From contig NZ_JACESE010000005.1 in NCBI RefSeq assembly GCF_013911965.1, positions 62,001 through 126,000 of the forward strand: a DNA stretch of 64,000 bases. Direction: 5' to 3'. Numbering within the stretch: the first letter of the stretch is position 1; each line of letters opens with the position of its first letter. Origin of the DNA: Phenylobacterium sp. (GTDB lineage: Bacteria > Pseudomonadota > Alphaproteobacteria > Caulobacterales > Caulobacteraceae). A program made the position numbers and the translations under genes. Positions 33,142 to 41,780 of the stretch are shown piece after piece. The notes under the pieces were generated by a model. It did not search any database, was not told the origin of the DNA, and worked only from the letters and a program-made list of their open reading frames with translations.

Positions 33142-34206
33142 CGCCGAGCGGCTGACAGGCGGGCGCTATGTTGACACGAGATCCACCGCGCCGCGGCTGC
33201 CCGCTACGGCCTGAACATCGCCGATGTCCAGGAAATCGTCTCCGGCGCAATCGGCGGTGAGACCATCGGCGAAACGGTGGAGGGCGTGGCGCGCTATCCG
33301 ATCAGCCTCCGCTACCCGCGTGAGCTGCGCGACAGCCTTGAGGGGCTGCGAGGGCTGCCGATCCTGACGCCCACGGGCCAACAGATCACGCTCGGCACGC
33401 TGGCGGCCATCACGATCGCAGACGGCCCACCGATGGTGAAGACGGAGAACGCCCGCCCCTCCACGTGGGTCTATGTGGACGTCCGGGGCCGCGACCTAAG
33501 TTCGGTGATCGGCGACCTTCGCCAGACGCTCAGCGAGGACGTACAGCTGCCATCGGGTGTCTCGATCGCCTACTCGGGGCAGTTTGAGTACCTCGAACGG
33601 GCGGCCGAGCGGCTGAAGCTCGTCGTGCCCGCGACGCTCGCGATCATCTTCCTTCTGCTCTACGTCACCTTCCGTCGTTTGGACGAGGCGGCGCTCATAA
33701 TGCTCACCTTGCCCTTCGCCCTCACCGGCGAGTTCTGGGCGCTCTACCTCCTTGGCTATGACCAGTCGGTGGCGACTGGGGTGGGCTTCATCGCCCTCGC
33801 CGGGGTCGCCGCGGAGTTCGGGGTCGTGATGCTCATCTACCTGAAGCACGCCCTTGCCGAGCGCGGGCCCGAACCGGGCCCCGGTGACGTCGAGGACGCC
33901 ATTCGGGAAGGGGCGCTGCTGCGCGTACGTCCGAAAGCCATGGCGATGGCGGTGATCCTGGCGGGGCTCACGCCTGTGCTGATCGGCCATGGCGCCGGCT
34001 CGGAGGTGATGAGCCGGATCGCGGCGCCGATGATCGGGGGCATGCTGACGGCTCCCCTGCTCTCCATGCTTGTCATCCCAGCGGGGTACCTCCTGTTGCG
34101 CCGCCGGCGCCACCGCGCGCCCCGCGAGATTCCTGAGCGGCGCCGCTGTACTGCATCGCGGCGTCGGCGCGGAGCATCGTGGCCGCGCGGGATCAGGTCT
34201 CGGTAG
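33142..34206 (+). pseudogene. 3' third of a CusA/CzcA-type RND efflux gene
   Basis: The segment begins with [11 protein letters not shown], matching about residue 715 of the intact CusA at 46386-49541, so the first two thirds are missing. After GRYVD one base appears to be missing (ACGAG where ATCGAG is expected, near 33175), which shifts the frame; the rest is intact from [14 protein letters not shown] to the end, including the last periplasmic part and the final six helices ([13 protein letters not shown]-type blocks). It follows copD by 22 bases and cannot make a working pump. Confidence 0.85.
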
Positions 34207-34927
34207 ATCCTCTCTTCGGGGCGAAGCGCGCGACGAGGTCGTAGGCCTCCCCCGGGAAGATGAGCCGAACATGGGTGATGCGGTCCGCGCCTCGCCAGGT
34301 GCGGCGCTCCAGCAAGAGGCAGGCGGTCATCAGCTTGATGCCGAGCGCCGCCGCCACCGCCTTCGGCACGTTCGCCGCGCTGATCCGATGCTCGGCCTCC
34401 GTCCAGGGCACATGGCTCAGCAGCCAGCTGCCCGGCGCGGTGGCGGCGAAGTCGGCTTCGGCGGCCTGCGGCACTGTCTCGAGGTTGATCAGCCGCTCCT
34501 CCAGCGCGAAGGGCCGCCCGCCGGCCCGGTGAAGGCTTTTGAGGACGAGGACTTCGGCCGAACGCTCGAGGCCGAGCTCCTCCATCTCGCGAGCCGTGGC
34601 GGGTCGAACGCGTCGGGACAGGAGCTCATAGTCGTAAGCCTCGCCGCGCCCGCTCACCTCGGCCGGGATGTCCGGGATGTCGAGCACGGCGGAGTGAATC
34701 CTGGGCCGCGCCACGAACGTCCCGAACTTGCGACGTCGCTCAATGAGCCCGGCCTCGGCAAGCGGCGCGAGCGCCTTGTTCACCGTCATGCGTGAACAGC
34801 CGTACTCCACCATGAGTTCGTGCTCGTAAGGAATGCGGTGCCCCGGGGGCCATGCCCCCGACAAGATGCGCTCGGATATGTCCGAGCGGATCCGCTTGTG
34901 AAGCGTCAGGGCAGCGGCAGCACTCAT
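34193..34927 (-). CDS. GntR-family regulator, HutC-like
   Basis: About 244 residues from the ATG at 34927. N-terminal GntR winged helix: [41 protein letters not shown]-terminal UTRA effector domain with [18 protein letters not shown] and [14 protein letters not shown], typical of HutC/histidine-utilization repressors. No hut genes are near, so the natural target may be the divergent-upstream PepSY genes or genes lost from the region. It overlaps the end of the cusA remnant by 14 bases. Confidence 0.8.
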   Translation of the reverse strand: MSAAAALTLHKRIRSDISERILSGAWPPGHRIPYEHELMVEYGCSRMTVNKALAPLAEAGLIERRRKFGTFVARPRIHSAVLDIPDIPAEVSGRGEAYDYELLSRRVRPATAREMEELGLERSAEVLVLKSLHRAGGRPFALEERLINLETVPQAAEADFAATAPGSWLLSHVPWTEAEHRISAANVPKAVAAALGIKLMTACLLLERRTWRGADRITHVRLIFPGEAYDLVARFAPKRGSTET

Positions 34928-34983
34928 GGACTCGCTTTCGGCCGCGCCTGCGTAACGCAGCCTTGCGCTTGCAATGCCACGTA

Positions 34984-35775
34984 TCAAGCCCGGGGGCGGC
35001 TGTCCTTGGCGGCGGGCGGCAGCGGCGCCGTCCGCTTGGCCCGCCGGCGCTCCGCCAAGGCCTCAAGCGGGTCCAGGATCCAGGCCACGTCCGAGCGCCG
35101 GAAGCTGCGAAACAGCAGGATCAGGCCGCTGAGCGCCAGCCAGGTTGCCCCCGTCGCGAGCGTGACGATGAGCGGATGGTTGAAGCTCTGGCGGTCGTCG
35201 TAGTCCATGATGTGCAGCATCCAGGCCACGTCCCAGAGCCGCCAGGTGTCGTTCTTCGCGGCCAGCACCTCGCCGGTGCTGGCGGACACGAGCAGAGCGT
35301 GCCGCTCCTTGTCGGCGAACTCCACCCTCCAGACAGGCAGCGGAAGGTCGCGAGTCTCCAGCGTGGACTTGGCCACGTAGGTTACAGATTTGGGCGGCTC
35401 GTATCCGGTGAAGCCTGCCACGGCGAGCTCGCGCGCCTTGGCTGCGTCGATGACGACGGGCTGCCCCGTCGTTGCATTGATGACCCTGACGCCGCGGGGC
35501 GTGCTCACCTCGTACACCCAGCTGTCGTACAGCGGCTTCAGGCGCAGCTTGGTGATGGGTTCGCCGACCGCTCCGGCCACGCCGGTCAGCGGCAGCAGCG
35601 CAGCGGCAGCCGGCAGCTCAGCGGGCGGGGCGAGCGCATGTTCGCCTGAGACCTTGTGGTGATCGAGGAGCGCCATCACGGCGCCGCTCAGCGCCCACAG
35701 CAGGAACTGCAGGCCCAGGACCAGGCCGGACCACTTGTGCAGCCAGCGGATCAGGAACATGGGCGACCAGGTCAT
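34984..35775 (-). CDS. PepSY-domain inner-membrane protein (second of pair)
   Basis: About 263 residues from the ATG at 35775. An N-terminal helix (FLIRWLHKWSGLVLGLQFLL), a periplasmic PepSY-type domain (LPVWRVEFADKERHALLVSA) and a C-terminal helix after WMLHIMDYDDRQSFNHPLI. These PepSY-associated proteins resemble reductases that help TonB-dependent uptake of iron or other metals; the WxLHIMDYDDR block with His is shared with the gene upstream. Overlaps that gene by four bases. Confidence 0.85.
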   Translation of the reverse strand: MTWSPMFLIRWLHKWSGLVLGLQFLLWALSGAVMALLDHHKVSGEHALAPPAELPAAAALLPLTGVAGAVGEPITKLRLKPLYDSWVYEVSTPRGVRVINATTGQPVVIDAAKARELAVAGFTGYEPPKSVTYVAKSTLETRDLPLPVWRVEFADKERHALLVSASTGEVLAAKNDTWRLWDVAWMLHIMDYDDRQSFNHPLIVTLATGATWLALSGLILLFRSFRRSDVAWILDPLEALAERRRAKRTAPLPPAAKDSRPRA

Positions 35776-36479
35776 GCCGCGGCCTTTCGGACCCGCCGCT
35801 TGCGGCGGAAGCTGTAGAGGAGCAGCCACCCACCGGTGGCCGCCGTGGCGACGCCCATCCAGGTGAAGATGCGAATGAGGATGTTGTTCACGTCCTGACG
35901 GTCATCGTAGTCCATGATGTGGAACATCCAGACGAAGTCGAAGGTGCGCCACAGGTCGTGGCGGCGGGAGACGAGCTCGCCGGTCTGGGGCGAGATGTAG
36001 AATGTCGGCCGCCAGGCGCCTTCAAACTCGACGCGCCAGATCGGCACGGGTCGGGTCTGAATCTCCAGCGGAGCCTTGGTGAGTAGCTCGGCGCTCACGA
36101 TGTCGCCGTCCTCGGCGAACAGCGCCTTGGCCCGGGCCCGCGCCGCCCCCTCGCCCAAGGGGGACAGCTTCTCGCCGCTGCGGGCGTCGAACAGCGCCTT
36201 CCCCTCATCCGCGTCGACGACATAGACGGGCTGCCCCAGCTGGTTCTCAAGCCGCGCCGCCTTCAGTCCGGGCGCGAGGTGGGCGAGATGCGTCGGTTCC
36301 ACGAGGCCGGCGAGCGCGATCGGCTGTGGGGCCTGGGCGCGCACGAGCCGGTCGCCGTGGATGATGTCGATGTGGACGGCCGTCATGTAGAGGCCGCTGA
36401 GGGTCCAGAACACCGCCTGGATGGCGAGGATCAGGGCGAACCACTTGTGCGTGGTGCGGGCGAGAGCGGGTAGCCGCAT
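35772..36479 (-). CDS. PepSY-domain inner-membrane protein (first of pair)
   Basis: 235 residues. Same architecture as its downstream neighbour: TTHKWFALILAIQAVFWTLS, a PepSY-like periplasmic part with VPIWRVEFEGAWRPTFYISP, the shared WMFHIMDYDDRQDVNNILI block and a C-terminal helix before a basic tail. The two genes form a coupled pair after a rho-independent-like terminator and were probably once an operon with a TonB-dependent receptor whose fragments lie just upstream. Confidence 0.85.
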   Translation of the reverse strand: MRLPALARTTHKWFALILAIQAVFWTLSGLYMTAVHIDIIHGDRLVRAQAPQPIALAGLVEPTHLAHLAPGLKAARLENQLGQPVYVVDADEGKALFDARSGEKLSPLGEGAARARAKALFAEDGDIVSAELLTKAPLEIQTRPVPIWRVEFEGAWRPTFYISPQTGELVSRRHDLWRTFDFVWMFHIMDYDDRQDVNNILIRIFTWMGVATAATGGWLLLYSFRRKRRVRKAAA

Positions 36480-36501
36480 CGGGGGTCTCTAGAAAAGGGC
36501 A

Positions 36502-36536
36502 GGCGCCGGAGAGCATTGGGGCCTCTCTCCGGCGCC
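36502..36536 (-). terminator. Rho-independent-like terminator after TonB-receptor fragment
   Basis: GGCGCCGGAGAG (36502-36513) and CTCTCCGGCGCC (36525-36536) pair perfectly around an 11-base loop. On the minus strand the stem is followed by CTGCCCTTTTCT, a short T-run. It lies 16 bases past the stop of the receptor fragment and before the first PepSY gene. Confidence 0.7.
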
Positions 36537-36551
36537 CGGAACCTACGTCCG

Positions 36552-37800
36552 TCAGAACGTGTATTGCAGGCGAACGTAGCCCCTACGACCCAGCAGGTCG
36601 TAAGTCATGGTGTCCGTGTTCGCGTCGGTCCAGCTCTGGATGAACGGCGCGTCGCGGTCGAACAGGTTGTCGACGCCGACGGCGATGTTGGCCTTCTCCG
36701 ACACGCGGTAGGCGAACTGGACGTTGTGGTAGAAGACGTTCGGCGTCTCGTCGCCGATGTCGCCGGGCGAGGCGTTGAAGTCCTTCGCCTTACCGATCCA
36801 CTGCACCGACCAGGTGGCGTTCCAGTTGACGTCCGACACCGTCAGGCTCGCGTTCGAACGCCAGTGCGGATAGCCGCCGTTGCCGCCGCCGATATAGCCG
36901 TCGAAGATGATCGGGTCGGCGCCCACGAAGGGGATCACCTCGTACTTGGCGAGGTAGGTCGTGTTCCAGTCGAGGTCGGCGCGAAGATGCGCCACGTCGA
37001 AGGCGTAGCGCACGCCGAAGTCGACCCCCTTCATCGTCTCCTTGCCGGCGTTGGTCGGCTGCGAGGAGAGGAAGTTCACCTCACCGGTCCGCGTGCTGCG
37101 GGTGAAGTGTTCGGGTCCGCAGAACGGGTGCGAAAGGTTCGGGCTGGCGTAGCATACGGCGAGCTTCGTAGAGCCCGGGATGTTCCGGATCGCGTCCTTG
37201 ATCTGGATGTCGAAGTAATCGACCGTCACCGACAGGCCCGGCACGAACTCCGGCTGGAAGACCGCTCCGAGGGTCAGGTTCTCCGACTCTTCCGGCTGCA
37301 GGTTCTGGTTGCCGCCCACCGTCGTCAGCACCGTGTTGCCGAGCTGGACGTAGCCGGCCGGCACGCCGGAGGCCTGGCAGTTGGCGATCAGCGTCGCATC
37401 GCCGCTCGTGGAGTAGCGGCTGCACGGATCGGTGGTCGTCAGGTTGCCTTCGGCGACGCCGCCGAACAGCTCGGGGACGCTGGGGATACGGAAGCCGGTG
37501 CCGTACGTGGCCCGCAGGCGCAGGCCGGAGATGACCGTCCAGTCCAGGCCCAGCTTGTAGGTGATGTTGTTGCCGAACAGGTTGTAGTCCGAGTACCGGA
37601 CCGCGCCGTTCAGTTCGACGCGCTCGGCGAAGGGCATGTCCGCCAGCAGCGGCGCCGAGAGCTCGAGATAGGCTTCCTTGGTGTTGACCGAGCCCGAGAT
37701 CGGATCCTGCTGGTTGGTGTTCGCCACCCCCAGCACCGTCAGCGCGTCGGGGTCGCGCCAGTGGCCACGGTCAGCAAAGATCTTCTCATCGGTTCGAACC
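36552..37800 (-). pseudogene. C-terminal fragment of a TonB-dependent receptor (fragment B)
   Basis: The frame gives about 410 residues of outer-membrane beta barrel: AYLELSAPLLADMPFAERVE, LRLRATYGTGFRIPSVPELF, a typical NLQPEESENLTLGAVF, and a barrel end GRRGYVRLQYTF with terminal Phe. The plug domain and N-terminal signal peptide are missing; the frame has no start and runs back to about 37800, where it abuts the end of a different receptor fragment. It cannot be a complete receptor. Confidence 0.8.
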
Positions 37801-37809
37801 TTTTCGAGC

Positions 37810-38372
37810 TTAGAAGCGGGCCGTGAGGCCGATGTAGTAGCGACGGCCGACCAGGTCGTAGCTGGAAGGGTCGGTGTTCGCCGCGATCGACGGCGAATAG
37901 ACCCGGGGTTGCTTGTCCGTGAGGTTGTTCACCCCGCCGCGGACCGTCACCGTCTCGTTCAGCTTCCACGAGCCGTTCAGGTCGAAGTAGTTGACCGCGT
38001 CGAGGACCTGTTCCCGGTTGTTGAAGTTCTCGACGGAGCCCTGGTAGCGCCAGCGCACGCCCAGGCTGAAGGGGTCGTAGTTCCAGCTCAGGGTCGACAA
38101 AAACTTCCACTCCGGCAGGGTCAGGCCGAAGGTGTTGGAGATCGTCCCCTTGCGGTCGGTGAACGCGCCGCCGGGCAGGTCCTGCCGCTTCCACTCCTGC
38201 AGCTTGGTGCCGATGACGTTGAGCGCCACCGTGCCCCAGTGCGGCCCGCCGACATCGGCCAGGGCCACGACCCAGTCGACCTGGAAGTCGGTGCCGCTGG
38301 TCTTCAGCGTGCCGAGGTTCGCGTTGGTCTCAAGGGTGCTCGTGATCTGACCCGAGTTCGGGTCGCGGCGGC
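37810..38372 (-). pseudogene. C-terminal fragment of another TonB-dependent receptor (fragment A)
   Basis: The frame from about RDPNSGQITSTLETNANLG through VDWVVALADVGGPHWGTVAL to the barrel end DLVGRRYYIGLTARF is the last roughly 185 residues of a TonB-dependent receptor, including VTVRGGVNNLTDKQPRVYSP. It also ends in Phe plus stop, so it and fragment B are two different genes' ends, not one split gene. The upstream edge joins an MFS gene fragment at about 38370. Confidence 0.8.
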
Positions 38373-38627
38373 CCGGACGAGGTCCATCGAGACCAGAAAG
38401 CCGCGCCGCGGCAGACGGTCGACGAAGGCGTTCACAACCGGGCCTACCCCGATATAGGCGATCATCTTGATCGCCAGGGCCCCGCCGAGCACGGCGCCGG
38501 CGTTCGCGCCCGCAAGATCGTAGGACAGGAGACCCAGCGCGACGGTCGCTAGGCCCGTGCCGATCAGGGCGATGACCTGGGCCAAAAAGAGATGCCGATA
38601 GGTGCGGTCTCCTAGAACGCTCAACAT
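38373..38627 (-). pseudogene. N-terminal fragment of an MFS transporter
   Basis: About 85 residues starting MLSVLGDRTYRHLFLAQVIA, continuing through GLATVALGLLSYDLAGANAG to the MFS signature-like FVDRLPRRGFLVSMDLVRAA. It then runs out of frame into TonB-receptor sequence. A complete MFS protein would be about 400 residues, so this is the broken first part (roughly two and a half helices). Confidence 0.75.
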
Positions 38628-38883
38628 GACGTTCGCTTCCTCAGCGCGAACTTAAGCGTCGGACGCTCACAGGTATTTCGCGAGTCCGGATAGGCGCCCG
38701 AGTTGGTCGTGCGATGCGACTGAGCCGCGAAACGATGTCTTCGAGGTGATGTTCGATTTGGCCCTGCACGAGGGATGCCTTGGCCTTGCCGAGGGCGCTG
38801 ATCAGGTCCGATAGGATCGATTGGGCGCGCAGCTCGGACGCACCTGTGAAGCCCCACCCTCAAACATTGTCGTGCTGTCGGAT
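38628..38883. other. Region of probable gene debris, no gene assigned
   Basis: 256 bases between the MFS fragment and dmeF. A minus-strand frame reads LRAQSILSDLISALGKAKAS and continues helical for about 25 residues without a convincing start or family. It may be another remnant, in keeping with the broken genes on its left. Confidence 0.35.
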
Positions 38884-39837
38884 TCATCGGGGTTCGACCG
38901 TAACGTGCGCCAGCTCATGCACTCTGCGCAGACGTTGGCGCACGTCGGCGGCTGAAGCGTCGCCCGTGAAGCTGACAATCGCCGCGTGGGCGCCAGGCCC
39001 GATCCGCCAAACATGCAGGTCCGTGATCTTGGCGTCCCCGAGCCCTTCAACCTCCTGACGCACTTCGCCCTCCAGGTGAGCATCAGCCGTATCGAGCAGC
39101 ACGGCGGCTGTGTCGCGCATCAGGTTCCAGGCCCAGACGGAGATCACGACCGCGCCGACGATGCCCATCACAGGGTCGAGCCAAACCCAGCCCAGATATC
39201 GCCCGGCGACCAACGCCCCGATCGCCAGCACCGAGGTCAGCGCGTCGGCAAGGACGTGCACGAAGGCGGAGCGGAGATTGTTATCGTGATGCGCGTGCGC
39301 TCGATCGGAGGCGTGGCCGTGGTGATCACCGCCATCGGGATGCTCGTGAACATGAGCGTGGCCATGATGGTGATCGTGCCCCCCCGACAGGAGAAGGGCG
39401 CTCACGACGTTTACGGCGAGCCCCACTACGGCCACGAGCGTGGCCTCGCCGAAGCTCACGGGCTGCGGGTTGAGAAGGCGGACGACGGATTCGACACCAA
39501 TCGCGAGCGCGATCAGGGCGAGCACAAGCGCAGAGGCGAAGCCGGCCAAATCGCCGACCTTGCCCGTACCGAAGCTGAAGCGCCGGCTGCGCGCGTGACG
39601 GCGAGCGTAGGCGTAAGCCGCCGCCGCGACGGCCAGAGCGCCCGCGTGGGTCGCCATGTGGAATCCGTCGGCGAGCAGGGCCATCGAGTTGAAGACACTG
39701 CCGGCGATGATCTCGCCAACCATCATCACGGCGGTTAGGGCCACGACCCACAGCGTGCGTCGGGCATTTTCATCGTGCCGTTCGCCGAGGAAGACGTGGT
39801 CGTGGGACAAGGCCTCGTCTGAAGCTGACAGATTCAA
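38884..39837 (-). CDS. dmeF: DmeF-type cation diffusion facilitator (Co/Ni efflux)
   Basis: 317 residues. CDF family: six helices with ADGFHMATHAGALAV in helix II (HxxxD-type metal site), VHVLADALTSVLAIGAL in helix V (HxxxD), a long His-rich cytosolic loop (SGGHDHHHGHAHVHEHPDGG) and a C-terminal domain with ITDLHVWRIGPGAHAAIVSF. The DHDH... N-terminus and adjacent RcnR-like regulator point to the DmeF branch, which exports Co(II) and Ni(II) in rhizobia. It lies 11 bases after dmeR. Confidence 0.9.
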   Translation of the reverse strand: MNLSASDEALSHDHVFLGERHDENARRTLWVVALTAVMMVGEIIAGSVFNSMALLADGFHMATHAGALAVAAAAYAYARRHARSRRFSFGTGKVGDLAGFASALVLALIALAIGVESVVRLLNPQPVSFGEATLVAVVGLAVNVVSALLLSGGHDHHHGHAHVHEHPDGGDHHGHASDRAHAHHDNNLRSAFVHVLADALTSVLAIGALVAGRYLGWVWLDPVMGIVGAVVISVWAWNLMRDTAAVLLDTADAHLEGEVRQEVEGLGDAKITDLHVWRIGPGAHAAIVSFTGDASAADVRQRLRRVHELAHVTVEPR

Positions 39838-39848
39838 GGCGGCTCTTC

Positions 39849-40124
39849 CTATTTTGCGTATCGGCGCACGACTGCGATCAGCTCTTCGGCGCCGGAAGCT
39901 CGGTCCGCATCCGTTAGGTCGGGCCGGGCCACGTGCTCGCGGACATGGTCCTCAATCAGCTCGTCCATCAGCCCGTTAACAGCCCCGCGCACGCCGGCAG
40001 CCTGATGCAGGATCGTCGAACAGCCCGCTTCGTCAGCGATGGCCCTCTCGATCGCGGCGACCTGGCCGGCAATACGCCGGACCCGGGCCAAGAGCTGCTC
40101 TTTGTTGTTCGTCGTATGCGCCAT
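39849..40124 (-). CDS. dmeR: DmeR/RcnR-type metal-sensing repressor
   Basis: 91 residues of the CsoR/RcnR family: LLARVRRIAGQVAAIERAIA, then Cys35, His60 and His64 in GCSTILHQ and LIEDHVREHV. This C-H-H pattern fits Ni/Co sensors rather than the C-H-C copper sensors. It should repress dmeR-dmeF through a G-tract operator just upstream. Confidence 0.88.
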   Translation of the reverse strand: MAHTTNNKEQLLARVRRIAGQVAAIERAIADEAGCSTILHQAAGVRGAVNGLMDELIEDHVREHVARPDLTDADRASGAEELIAVVRRYAK

Positions 40125-40125
40125 A

Positions 40126-40145
40126 GGCTACCCCCCTACCCTATA
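40126..40145. promoter_or_regulatory. G-tract operator candidate for DmeR
   Basis: Just upstream of dmeR the minus strand reads TATAGGGTAGGGGGGTAGCC. RcnR/DmeR-type repressors bind G-rich tracts flanked by A/T, and this one overlaps the expected promoter of dmeRF. Confidence 0.6.
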
Positions 40146-40365
40146 TGACGCGGAGCCGCCAGCCCTCGACTACGTGCGCACGCTCTCTGCGCGCTTCACG
40201 GACCAACCGCTGGCGAGGACTGGGCGAGGCGCCTTTCGACCGGAGGAGGCGCCTTGCTTCTCAAGTCGGGAACTCATTCACGCCCGGTGCAGGCGCGGCG
40301 GCTAGTTTGAGGGGTTGCCGCGCTGAGATGCGTAGACGTTCACAGACACCCTGTCGGAGACCCCA

Positions 40366-40737
40366 ATGAAGACCCGCCTTTTCGGACTTGCCGCCCTTGC
40401 GGGAGCAACGGCCCTCATCGCTTCCAGCCCGGCTTGGGCGCATGCGCACCTCGTGAGCTCCAATCCGGCGGCCAACGCCGCCGTCGCGGCCGCGCCGAAG
40501 GTCATCACCCTGACCTTCAACGAAAAGCTCGTACCGGCCTTCTCCAAATTCGAGCTCACCATGCCGGAGCATGGCGGCATGAAAGTACCGGTGAAGACGA
40601 CCGTCTCCAAGGACGGCAAGTCCATCACCGGTACGCCACAGAGCGCGCTGACCAATGGAGCCTACAAGATCGTGTGGTCCGCGGCCTCGGCCGACGGCCA
40701 CAAAATGACAGGCGAAGTGGCCTTCAAGGTCGGCTGA
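40366..40737 (+). CDS. copC: CopC, periplasmic copper-binding protein (copy 2)
   Basis: 123 residues. Signal peptide ending SSPAWAHAHLVSSNPAANAA, so the mature protein starts with His as in Cu(II)-binding CopC. The rest is close to copy 1 (for example FSKFELTMPEHGGMKVPVKT) with the terminal ADGHKMTGEVAFKVG. Same orientation and same spacing to copD as in copy 1. Confidence 0.92.
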   Translation: MKTRLFGLAALAGATALIASSPAWAHAHLVSSNPAANAAVAAAPKVITLTFNEKLVPAFSKFELTMPEHGGMKVPVKTTVSKDGKSITGTPQSALTNGAYKIVWSAASADGHKMTGEVAFKVG

Positions 40738-40738
40738 C

Positions 40739-41668
40739 GTGCTTGAGCCTGCGGTCATCATCCTCAGGCTGCTGCAGTATGCGGGGGCGATGGTCCTCAT
40801 GGGATCATCGCTCTTCTTCATCTATGCCCTCCCCGCCACGGGTCCCGGCTCGGCCGCGGAGGCGCCGTGGACCCGCAAGCTGCTGACGGGCGCAGGCGTG
40901 CTGCTCGCGCTCGCGACGCTGCTCTGGATCGCGGCCCAGGCCAGCGTGCTGGCCGGATCGATAGCGGAGGGACTCAAACCCGAGGCGCTCGGCGCCGTGG
41001 TGACAAGCATGGACCTCGGCAAGGCGGGTGTCCTGAGGGCCGGAGTCGCCCTCCTGGCCACGATCCTCGCCGTGATGCTGAGGCCAGCGCGAGCCAGCTG
41101 GATCGTCGCGGCCGCGCTGGGAATGGTCGCGACCGCAACCTTCGCCTGGATGGGTCATGGCGCGGCGACGGAGGGGCCAGGCGGTGTCATCCACCTTGTC
41201 TCCGACATCCTTCACAGCTGGGCAGGGGCCGTCTGGATCGGCGCGCTCGTAGCCTTCGCGCTGATCCTGCGCACCCGCAGCCCCGTGCCGGCAGAGGTCG
41301 TCGCCCTGCACCGGGCGCTGCACGGCTTTTCGAGCGTGGGTGCGCTGCTGGTGGCGGTCCTGGTGGCGACCGGACTCGCCAACAGCTGGTTCTTGGTCGG
41401 GGTGGACCGGATCGACGGCCTCTGGACCACCCCTTATGGGCGGCTTCTGAGCCTGAAGTTGGTCCTCTTCACGGCCATGCTCGGCTTGGCGGCGGCCAAT
41501 CGGTTCGGGCTGACGCCGGGTCTTGGCAGGGCGCTCGCAGCTCCGGATGCGTACGCCGCAGCCCTGACGGCGCTACGAAGGAGCGTGGCGATCGAGACAG
41601 CCGTGGGGCTGATTATTCTGGCGCTGGTCGCTTGGTTCGGGACGTTGGCGCCGCCATCAGCCCTCTAG
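40739..41668 (+). CDS. copD: CopD, inner-membrane copper protein (copy 2)
   Basis: 309 residues from a GTG just after copC, the same length as copy 1. Shares its blocks: LLQYAGAMVLMGSSLFFIYA, FAWMGHGAATEGPGG, HLVSDILHSWAGAVWIGALV, GLAAANRFGLTPGLGRAL. The two copD genes differ enough in sequence that they are old duplicates or separately acquired relatives, not a recent copy. Confidence 0.9.
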   Translation: MLEPAVIILRLLQYAGAMVLMGSSLFFIYALPATGPGSAAEAPWTRKLLTGAGVLLALATLLWIAAQASVLAGSIAEGLKPEALGAVVTSMDLGKAGVLRAGVALLATILAVMLRPARASWIVAAALGMVATATFAWMGHGAATEGPGGVIHLVSDILHSWAGAVWIGALVAFALILRTRSPVPAEVVALHRALHGFSSVGALLVAVLVATGLANSWFLVGVDRIDGLWTTPYGRLLSLKLVLFTAMLGLAAANRFGLTPGLGRALAAPDAYAAALTALRRSVAIETAVGLIILALVAWFGTLAPPSAL

Positions 41669-41679
41669 GCGTGATGGCA

Positions 41680-41770
41680 AAGACCCGGGTTTTGCCACCC
41701 TGGAGCAATAACGGCGTGTTGCAGGCTCCCTTGCTCCCTAGGGCGTCTCCATGCCCGCAACCGGTGGCCA
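41680..41770 (-). pseudogene. Decayed 3' remnant of a DUF411 gene
   Basis: On the minus strand one frame reads NTPLLLQGGKTRVFA, matching the DUF411 end LLLLPGGKTRVFA, and just before it in another frame GMETP matches GMEMP. Small indels and a stop break the frame. It lies right after copD copy 2, mirroring the remnant near copCD copy 1. Confidence 0.6.
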
Positions 41771-41780
41771 TGGAGCGCTT

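Noticed and set aside
40140-40320. Short protein-like frame (PALDYVRTLSARFTDQ) upstream of copC copy 2
   Set aside because: No start, no family match by eye and too short; could be debris but cannot be supported.
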